Positions 1 through 4,133 of a DNA stretch of 6,318 nucleotides are shown one piece after another. This DNA comes from Methanobacteriota archaeon (GTDB lineage Archaea; Thermoplasmatota; Poseidoniia; Poseidoniales; Thalassarchaeaceae). Both the position numbers and the translations under genes were made by a program. Below the pieces are notes generated by a model. The model was not told the DNA's origin, did no database searches, and was given only the letters and a program-made list of their open reading frames with translations. The number at the start of each line of letters is the position of its first letter. Within the stretch, counting starts at the first letter, position 1. The DNA lies in contig NYYK01000034.1 of the NCBI GenBank assembly GCA_002685895.1, positions 1 to 6,318 of the forward strand, in the 5' to 3' direction.

Positions 1-231
1 CCATTCTGTTTGTGCTGCGGACACCTTGCTTTTCTTCTCGCGTTTTAGTTCCCAGAACATGAGCCTGTTACCGCGTACTAGTGTCAGGTCAGGCCACCCG
101 GATGGCGTTTTTCGTGAATCATATACCGCGTATACTCTCCATCCAGCATCCTCGGCCTCTGACCTGACACGGGCTTGGAACTCCTTCTCAGTCCACACAA
201 CTTCACTGAGTAACCCATAGTCCATAGTCAT
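1..231 (-). CDS. VRR-NUC domain nuclease, 5' part only (runs off the window)
   Basis: Seen: reading the minus strand from the ATG at 231-229 gives 77 residues with no stop before the window edge, so the C-terminus is missing. Residues 13-34 (WTEKEFQARV onward, ending GWRVY) form the usual N-terminal helix and strand of VRR-NUC domains. Residues 45-49 are GWPDL, 52-54 VRG, 60-63 WELK, and Q74 sits 11 residues after the catalytic Lys. Known: VRR-NUC proteins are PD-(D/E)XK nucleases. Here D48, E61 and K63 are the metal-binding and catalytic triad, E15 or E17 the likely additional acid, and Q74 the conserved Gln. Stand-alone versions of about 100-150 residues are common in phages and mobile DNA, and the domain also forms the catalytic part of FAN1 structure-specific nucleases. 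Inferred: a small stand-alone DNA nuclease. Its ATG overlaps the upstream stop (ATGA), with AAGGGAG about 11 nt upstream; an in-frame ATG two codons later is an alternative start. The domain call is strong; the biological role is unknown. Confidence 0.88.
   Translation of the reverse strand, partial: MTMDYGLLSEVVWTEKEFQARVRSEAEDAGWRVYAVYDSRKTPSGWPDLTLVRGNRLMFWELKREKKSKVSAAQTEW
81..170. repeat. Perfect 12-bp inverted repeat with a 66-bp spacer
   Basis: GTGTCAGGTCAG at 81-92 is the exact reverse complement of CTGACCTGACAC at 159-170. A GGCC tetramer follows on the spacer side of both arms, offset by two bases. Both arms lie within the nuclease coding sequence, one over the codons for the catalytic P-D-L-T stretch and the other over V-R-S-E. 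It may be a chance product of coding sequence; no function is assigned. Confidence 0.55.
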
Positions 232-353
232 GTGTCGGTCTTCTCCCTTCCTGTACGGCTATCAACTTTAATTTGCCTCATTCGTTCCCAAAGCTCGTGA
301 TCACGTCGGACGACTTGGTTTTTGTTTATCACAATAGCGTAATGAATCTCCAT
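228..353 (-). other. Mismatched basic C-terminal tail, or a separate 41-codon ORF
   Basis: The last 41 codons of the secreted-protein frame start at an internal ATG (353-351) and encode MEIHYAIVINKNQ, then an Arg/Lys-rich stretch. By hand count there are 9 Lys/Arg in 41 residues, against 7 in the preceding ~150. The segment follows the third propeller repeat with no fourth blade. It reads like a cytoplasmic polypeptide and runs straight into the overlapping nuclease start. No strong Shine-Dalgarno sequence precedes the internal ATG. It could be a fused tail from a neighbouring element, an independent small ORF, or a natural divergent C-terminus. Confidence 0.4.
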
Positions 354-1919
354 CTCAAGTGCTTCAACTAGTGTTTCAGCAACACGGAAGTCTGAGATTT
401 GACCCGAACCATCAACTGTGAGAGTCCACGCTTGTGAATTAGCACCTACAGCCAATAGATCGAGGTTGGCAGAACCTGTCGAAAGTTGATGCAAGCCTGT
501 GACTTCGCCCATCTGTACACCAGTTATTGCACTGTTATGATTGAGGAAGCCATCTCCGGAAAGGGTCCAGACTTCAATGCCTTCAGTTGTTGCAAGAATC
601 AGTCTCTTTTCCCCACCTTGATCTTCCCATAACAACATATCATTCATTTCGCCACCTGGTGGAAGAGCCAAATCCCAACTACCACCGCTGCTCGGCTCAA
701 AGATACTGACGCCGCGCTTTGTGCCAACATAGATGATGCCGAGGTCATTATCTGCTTGCAGAGAACGCACATCATGATGCATTATTCTAGGAGTGGTACC
801 TTGGTCAAACATCATCACCTCAGCGTCTGTAGTATCGAGAAGAGTAGACTTCAGTCCTGCTCTTACCCAAGTTCCATTATCCATGAATGTGAAATATTCC
901 TCCAAGTTGGAATACTCCTCTCCAATGTATATTGTTGCTCTTGAACCGTCGGGCATTATCATACCATCCCGGTTCAAATCCCAACCATCTGAATCGCTAT
1001 CGAGCAAACTGTCACTCTCATTCAATGGGTCAAGGCCGAAAAAGACCTCCCAGCCATCAAGAATCAAATCGCCGCGGGTACTCTTCGCTAACTCGCGGCT
1101 ACCCGACCAATAGTAGAAATCACTGTCATTTCGCAGTGGATCTGTGCCAAGCCAACCGGGTGAACCTGTGGGTCTCGTCACATTTTCTGCACAAGCAAAC
1201 ATCAATTCTAGGCAACGTAAACCATGTATCTCAGTAGTCCAATTATCAGGTGCACCGTAGTTGTATTCCTCTGCATTTGTGTACCACTCGTGTACCTCAA
1301 TAATTCCATCACGATCAACATCAAAACCATCTCCACAACCAAGATCACCATCCCAACAACGGTCAGAATCATTGCGCCCATCATATGAATTGAGTGGATC
1401 AAAATCATCGCATTCCCATGCTGAAGACTCATTCAATTGTCCCGTTTCTCTAGTGCACATCCAAATCTCGTAACCATCAGGTAGGCCATCACCATCAGTA
1501 TCAGCCAATCTTGGGTCGAGGAACTCACGCATCCCAGACTCGGTCAATTCTGGAGGCATTCCAGTCAAGGATTTTCTATCCGTAAAACAGTGTTCTAAAT
1601 CGTATGGCCAACAATATTCTTCCAATGAACTCAATCCATCGTTGTCAAAATCTGATTCGTTATCAGATGCGTTTTGATAATCTAAACCGGAGATAGTGTA
1701 AACAACATCATCTAAAGTAATATTTCTCTCTACACTATACATCTGTTCGTGAAGATCTGGAATCGTATCTTTGTCAGTATCTGTAACTGGTGGACCTTCT
1801 CCTGTAGTGTCGTCGGGGTGAACCGAATCAACCTGTGAGGAAGGCCTCGTCATTGAGACAAAGGAAAGGCTTCCAATCAATAGTAAGGTAATGAAGAAGA
1901 CTGTTTGTTTTCGACGCAT
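228..1919 (-). CDS. Secreted calcium-binding TSP3-repeat protein with partial beta-propeller
   Basis: Start: an ATG at 1931 would add four residues, but the ATG at 1919 has GGGTGA just upstream and gives a clean signal peptide, so I chose it (563 residues). Seen, numbered from there: signal peptide about 1-23 (MRRK, then a hydrophobic core). Asp-rich thrombospondin type 3/EF-hand-like loops lie near 47-55 (DTDKDTIPD), 89-98 (SDFDNDGLSS), 139-152 (DTDGDGLPDGYE), 199-212 (DVDRDGIIEVHE) and 307-319 (DSDSDGWDLNRDG). There are eight Cys, all between 103 and 243, and ten N-X-S/T sequons, all between 66 and 350. Residues about 381-510 hold three propeller-like repeats (cores IIYVGTKRGVSIF, LILATTEGIEVWTL, LLAVGANSQAWTL). 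Inferred: a calcium-stabilised, probably disulfide-bonded and glycosylated exported or surface-anchored protein. No C-terminal membrane anchor is seen. Odd: three repeats are too few for a closed propeller, and the last 41 residues are basic and unlike the rest. Exact function unknown. Confidence 0.88.
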   Translation of the reverse strand: MRRKQTVFFITLLLIGSLSFVSMTRPSSQVDSVHPDDTTGEGPPVTDTDKDTIPDLHEQMYSVERNITLDDVVYTISGLDYQNASDNESDFDNDGLSSLEEYCWPYDLEHCFTDRKSLTGMPPELTESGMREFLDPRLADTDGDGLPDGYEIWMCTRETGQLNESSAWECDDFDPLNSYDGRNDSDRCWDGDLGCGDGFDVDRDGIIEVHEWYTNAEEYNYGAPDNWTTEIHGLRCLELMFACAENVTRPTGSPGWLGTDPLRNDSDFYYWSGSRELAKSTRGDLILDGWEVFFGLDPLNESDSLLDSDSDGWDLNRDGMIMPDGSRATIYIGEEYSNLEEYFTFMDNGTWVRAGLKSTLLDTTDAEVMMFDQGTTPRIMHHDVRSLQADNDLGIIYVGTKRGVSIFEPSSGGSWDLALPPGGEMNDMLLWEDQGGEKRLILATTEGIEVWTLSGDGFLNHNSAITGVQMGEVTGLHQLSTGSANLDLLAVGANSQAWTLTVDGSGQISDFRVAETLVEALEMEIHYAIVINKNQVVRRDHELWERMRQIKVDSRTGREKTDT

Positions 1920-1923
1920 GGAT

Positions 1924-1929
1924 TCACCC
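1924..1929 (-). promoter_or_regulatory. Ribosome-binding site that decides the secreted-protein start
   Basis: On the minus strand GGGTGA precedes the ATG at 1919 by four bases and matches the GGTGA part of the archaeal anti-Shine-Dalgarno complement. The in-frame ATG at 1931 lies upstream of this site and has no comparable motif, so initiation at 1919 is favoured. Confidence 0.5.
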
Positions 1930-1930
1930 A

Positions 1931-1965
1931 TAGCATATGCTGCTATGCTACAACCCTACGGGTTG
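1931..1965 (-). repeat. Two adjacent short inverted repeats in the secreted-protein leader
   Basis: TAGCAT at 1931-1936 pairs with ATGCTA at 1945-1950, and the overlapping decamer AGCATATGCT at 1932-1941 is a perfect palindrome. Immediately next, CAACCC (1951-1956) and GGGTTG (1960-1965) form a perfect 6-bp stem with a 3-nt loop. Both sit directly upstream of the minus-strand secreted-protein start, inside its 5' leader or promoter. They could be a regulator-binding palindrome and an mRNA hairpin; the sequence does not decide this. Confidence 0.4.
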
Positions 1966-2128
1966 CCTTATGACGCTGATGGAGCACAGTTCATACGCGC
2001 AAAGCGGCATTTGGCATGAATTACTACCACTACCACTCCAAATCCATGATTTTCCCAAATTATGAATGCCTGGAAAATGAAGAAATTACAGGGCGTGCGG
2101 CTTTGTAGGAAAAGTTTGGAAATGTGGC

Positions 2129-2136
2129 TATTTACA
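2129..2136 (+). promoter_or_regulatory. Possible TATA box for the YycJ-like hydrolase
   Basis: TATTTACA resembles the archaeal TATA element. It is preceded by purine-rich sequence (GGAAATGTGG) in which GGAAA could serve as a BRE. Transcription starting about 25 bases downstream would give a leader of roughly 30 nt before the ATG at 2188. The match is imperfect and the call is weak. Confidence 0.25.
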
Positions 2137-2174
2137 TTGTCGAGAGGGTGTCATTCAAAGAGTGTACGGGTTGC

Positions 2175-2178
2175 GGAG
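2175..2178 (+). promoter_or_regulatory. Ribosome-binding site supporting the start at 2188
   Basis: GGAG lies nine bases before the ATG at 2188. Together with the family-typical N-terminus beginning at that ATG, it favours 2188 over the upstream in-frame ATGs at 2062 and beyond. Confidence 0.45.
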
Positions 2179-2187
2179 TATCTCGTT

Positions 2188-2991
2188 ATGACTCTATCCA
2201 TCACTCACCTCGGTTCGGGTAGCAGTGGTAACGCCACGTTGCTAACCACAGATGAGGCGAAAATACTGATTGATTGTGGTTTTTCTGGACGGCAACTTGA
2301 GAAGAGATTGGCAATGCTTGAAATCAGTCCAAAAGAGCTTGATGCAATCCTCATTAGCCATCATCACATCGACCACTCTAGAGGGGCGGCAATAATCCAA
2401 AAAAGATGGGGTACTCCTGTACAAGCAAACTTTGAAACATGTGCAAAGTTGGGTATGGATCCTGTGAACGAGTGCAAGATATTTGAGCCACTGAATCGCA
2501 TTGAATTTGGCTCCGATTTGAGCATCCTTCCAATTTCAGTAAACCATGATGGGGCAGACAATGTTGGATTCATCGCTAGCCATGCTGGAGAAAGAGCCGC
2601 AATTGTTACCGACTTGGGTTCTTGGAACGATGAGTTGGCGCGCCATATTTCAGAATGTGTTCACATCTCAATAGAATCAAATTATGATACCAAAAAGTTG
2701 TGGAATGGGCCATATCCAGAACGGTTGAAACAACGAATTGCTGGACGGGGCGGGCATCTTTCAAATCGGCAAACTGCGGAGTTACTATCCACAGCAACCG
2801 GGAAGCATACTCGTAGCATTGTCTTATGTCATCTTTCAGAACAAAACAATGCACCTCATATTGCGGAAAGTGAAGTCCTTTTGGAAATCGATGAACTGTT
2901 TGATGGGGACATCTCAATTAGTAAAAGAGATGGCCCCGAATTCTCACATTATCTAGGGCAGGCAGAACCGGAAAAATTAGCAAGAATATAG
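2188..2991 (+). CDS. YycJ/WalJ-type MBL-fold metallohydrolase
   Basis: Seen: 267 residues starting MTLSITHLGSGSSGN, the hallmark opening of the YycJ/WalJ group. Metal-binding motifs in order: H58-x-H60-x-D62-H63 (SHHHIDH), H120-D121, and D142 in TDLG. Further family signatures are ESNYD (163-167), YPERLKQRI leading to GGHLSN (H190), and LCHLSEQNN (H215). Length matches the family's roughly 265 residues. No signal peptide or membrane helix, so cytoplasmic. Known: these are dinuclear-metal hydrolases of the metallo-beta-lactamase fold. Bacterial YycJ has been reported as a 5'-3' exonuclease linked to mismatch repair, and in Firmicutes the gene travels with the WalK/WalR operon, which is absent here. 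Inferred: a nuclease or phosphodiesterase with an intact active site; the archaeal substrate is not known. The gene stands alone, divergent from the secreted-protein gene and followed by a 122-bp gap, so it is probably its own transcription unit. A start at 2062 is possible but unlikely. Confidence 0.92.
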   Translation: MTLSITHLGSGSSGNATLLTTDEAKILIDCGFSGRQLEKRLAMLEISPKELDAILISHHHIDHSRGAAIIQKRWGTPVQANFETCAKLGMDPVNECKIFEPLNRIEFGSDLSILPISVNHDGADNVGFIASHAGERAAIVTDLGSWNDELARHISECVHISIESNYDTKKLWNGPYPERLKQRIAGRGGHLSNRQTAELLSTATGKHTRSIVLCHLSEQNNAPHIAESEVLLEIDELFDGDISISKRDGPEFSHYLGQAEPEKLARI

Positions 2992-2999
2992 TAAATATC
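2992..2999 (+). promoter_or_regulatory. Possible TATA box for the pilin-like gene pair
   Basis: TAAATATC, directly after the hydrolase stop and within an AT-rich stretch, resembles an archaeal TATA element. If used, transcription would start near 3020 and leave a leader of about 90 nt carrying both downstream hairpins. GTTTATCA near 3068 is an alternative that would give a much shorter leader. Weak call. Confidence 0.22.
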
Positions 3000-3052
3000 A
3001 CAAAAATAATGTGAAATGCAAGATTGTCGGCATGTTTTCAGATATCGTAACT

Positions 3053-3067
3053 ATCGCCTTCGGCGAT
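3053..3067 (+). other. Short hairpin between hydrolase and pilin genes
   Basis: ATCGCC (3053-3058) and GGCGAT (3062-3067) form a perfect 6-bp stem with a TTC loop, about 60 bases after the hydrolase stop. Only a weak T-run (GTTTAT) follows. It could take part in 3'-end formation of the hydrolase mRNA or belong to the pilin leader. Archaeal termination usually relies on U-tracts rather than stems, so I do not call it a terminator. Confidence 0.4.
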
Positions 3068-3091
3068 GTTTATCACAGCGAACCCATAAGA

Positions 3092-3115
3092 ACAGGGGGG
3101 AGGAGTCCCCTCTGT
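3092..3115 (+). promoter_or_regulatory. Hairpin enclosing the Shine-Dalgarno and start of the first pilin gene
   Basis: ACAGGGGGG (3092-3100) pairs with CCCCTCTGT (3107-3115) as nine pairs including one G-U, closing a six-base loop AGGAGT. The Shine-Dalgarno GGAGGAG (3099-3105) is split between stem and loop. The first two bases of the GTG start (3114-3115) lie in the 3' arm. An in-frame TAA at 3087 rules out an upstream start. The layout suggests reduced or controlled initiation if the transcript begins upstream; no ligand or regulator is evident. Confidence 0.5.
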
Positions 3116-4133
3116 GCGGCGGAGCGTTAGCCAGCGAGAAGATGCGGTCAGCGAGATTCTTGGCGTCACCATGTTGCTAGCAATGGTAGTCATGGTGATA
3201 GGTGGAGTCTTCGTCCTTCTTGGCCCATTTCTTGAGGACATCGGAGATAATCGTGAATGGTCTGCAGGTTCTGTCGCAGCGACACAATTGAATGACCGAA
3301 TCTTAATTGCAGCCCAATCTCCAGAGGGAACTGGTCTAGTTCAACAAAACGCCCAATTATCTCGTTCAATGGATTCTTTGAGAGATGCTGAAATTTGGAC
3401 TATTCAAGCTGATCTTGGTGGAAACGACCGCACACTAGTATCCCTTGACGGTAACCTCTTGACTGTTTCAAGTCTCAACAGAACTGCGAGTATAGTGAGA
3501 ATTACCGATGATAATGGCACACAATTATTCAATTTGGACAATGGTTCGGGCAACTTCACAGTCGAACACTTGATTGGAAATATCATTATTGAAGTTGAAG
3601 ATATTCATGGCACAATTTCACATCGCTTCGTTGAGGTCGCTATCGATGGCATCCGATTGAACAACGTATTGAGCAAAGGCAATTTTGAAGTCGACCTCAT
3701 CAATGGTGGTAGAATTGAAAAATTACCTAGTGAATCGGTAGATGTCAAACAATTCCCACGTCTTCGCAATGACATACTGCTCGATGGATCGTCCCGCATA
3801 ACTCTCATATTACTCGATATAGAAATCTCTGCATCAGCAAGCAGGCATATGACAAACGTCCACATTGACTCTCTTGGTCAAATCACTCTTTTCAACCAAC
3901 AGGCACGAAACCTGATTCTTGAAATTGAAATTGCTGGTGACCCTAGTATTTCTCCGCAGTATATGCACCACTGGACAGGTGACTACGAACTATACCTTGC
4001 AGGAGGTGCGCTCGATGATTACCATGACTTTGGACCACACGGACGATTATCTGGGCTGGATGGCATCACCCTATATCCAAACAACATACCCTTTGAATTC
4101 CTTGTCACACTACAATCGGTGGAGGTGTACTAA
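3114..4133 (+). CDS. Archaeal type IV pilin-like protein (class III signal, beta-rich ectodomain)
   Basis: Seen: GTG start, the only option between the in-frame TAA at 3087 and the signature, with GGAGGAG upstream. The product has 339 residues. Residues 1-11 are a polar, Arg-rich leader ending RED-A; V12-S13-E14 begins the mature helix, followed by one hydrophobic segment to about 40. A mixed helical region (47-95) precedes a beta-rich ectodomain of about 240 residues. No Cys. Four sequons cluster at N122, N134, N143 and N147. Known: archaeal pilins carry such an N-terminal helix and are cut by a PibD/FlaK-type peptidase just before or after the Ala-Val step. The Val-Ser-Glu start resembles VSE-type pilin-like proteins of haloarchaea more than the common VSPV pilins. 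At 339 residues it is longer than typical major pilins (100-180). Inferred: a filament subunit or minor pilin, membrane-inserted before assembly, co-made with the next gene through a 1-nt overlap. No recognised symbol. Confidence 0.82.
   Translation: MRRSVSQREDAVSEILGVTMLLAMVVMVIGGVFVLLGPFLEDIGDNREWSAGSVAATQLNDRILIAAQSPEGTGLVQQNAQLSRSMDSLRDAEIWTIQADLGGNDRTLVSLDGNLLTVSSLNRTASIVRITDDNGTQLFNLDNGSGNFTVEHLIGNIIIEVEDIHGTISHRFVEVAIDGIRLNNVLSKGNFEVDLINGGRIEKLPSESVDVKQFPRLRNDILLDGSSRITLILLDIEISASASRHMTNVHIDSLGQITLFNQQARNLILEIEIAGDPSISPQYMHHWTGDYELYLAGGALDDYHDFGPHGRLSGLDGITLYPNNIPFEFLVTLQSVEVY
4121..4127 (+). promoter_or_regulatory. Strong ribosome-binding site for the second pilin-like gene
   Basis: GGAGGTG is a full match to the archaeal anti-Shine-Dalgarno complement, five bases before the ATG at 4133. 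It lies within the last codons of the preceding gene, whose TAA shares its final A with the ATG (TAATG). This points to translational coupling and fixes the start. Confidence 0.85.

Larger units (their letters stand above)
1966..2187. other. Divergent intergenic region, no gene seen
   Basis: This stretch separates the minus-strand secreted-protein gene from the plus-strand hydrolase. An open frame continues upstream of the hydrolase to 2062, but its 42 extra residues match nothing in the family, so I read it as non-coding leader. It includes a short ACTACC tandem (2.5 copies at 2023-2037). No tRNA-like fold or clear archaeal TATA box was found for the minus-strand gene. Confidence 0.5.

Noticed and set aside
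26..220. Plus-strand open frame of 64 codons
   Set aside because: It is antisense to the VRR-NUC coding sequence, whose conserved catalytic motifs identify the real frame.
1000..1700. Dockerin domain from the DxDxDG loops
   Set aside because: The loops are widely and irregularly spaced and interleaved with Cys pairs, lacking the paired 22-residue repeats of dockerins. TSP3/EF-hand-like loops fit better.
2023..2037. ACTACC tandem repeat
   Set aside because: Only about 2.5 copies of a 6-bp unit, too short to be distinguished from chance.
2062..2187. Upstream extension of the hydrolase by 42 in-frame codons
   Set aside because: The extra residues are Arg/Lys/Cys-rich and unlike any family N-terminus, whereas the ATG at 2188 begins the standard YycJ opening and has GGAG upstream.
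3053..3067. Bacterial-style intrinsic terminator after the hydrolase gene
   Set aside because: The stem is only six pairs and no real T-tract follows. Archaeal termination does not generally depend on such stems, so it is listed only as a hairpin.
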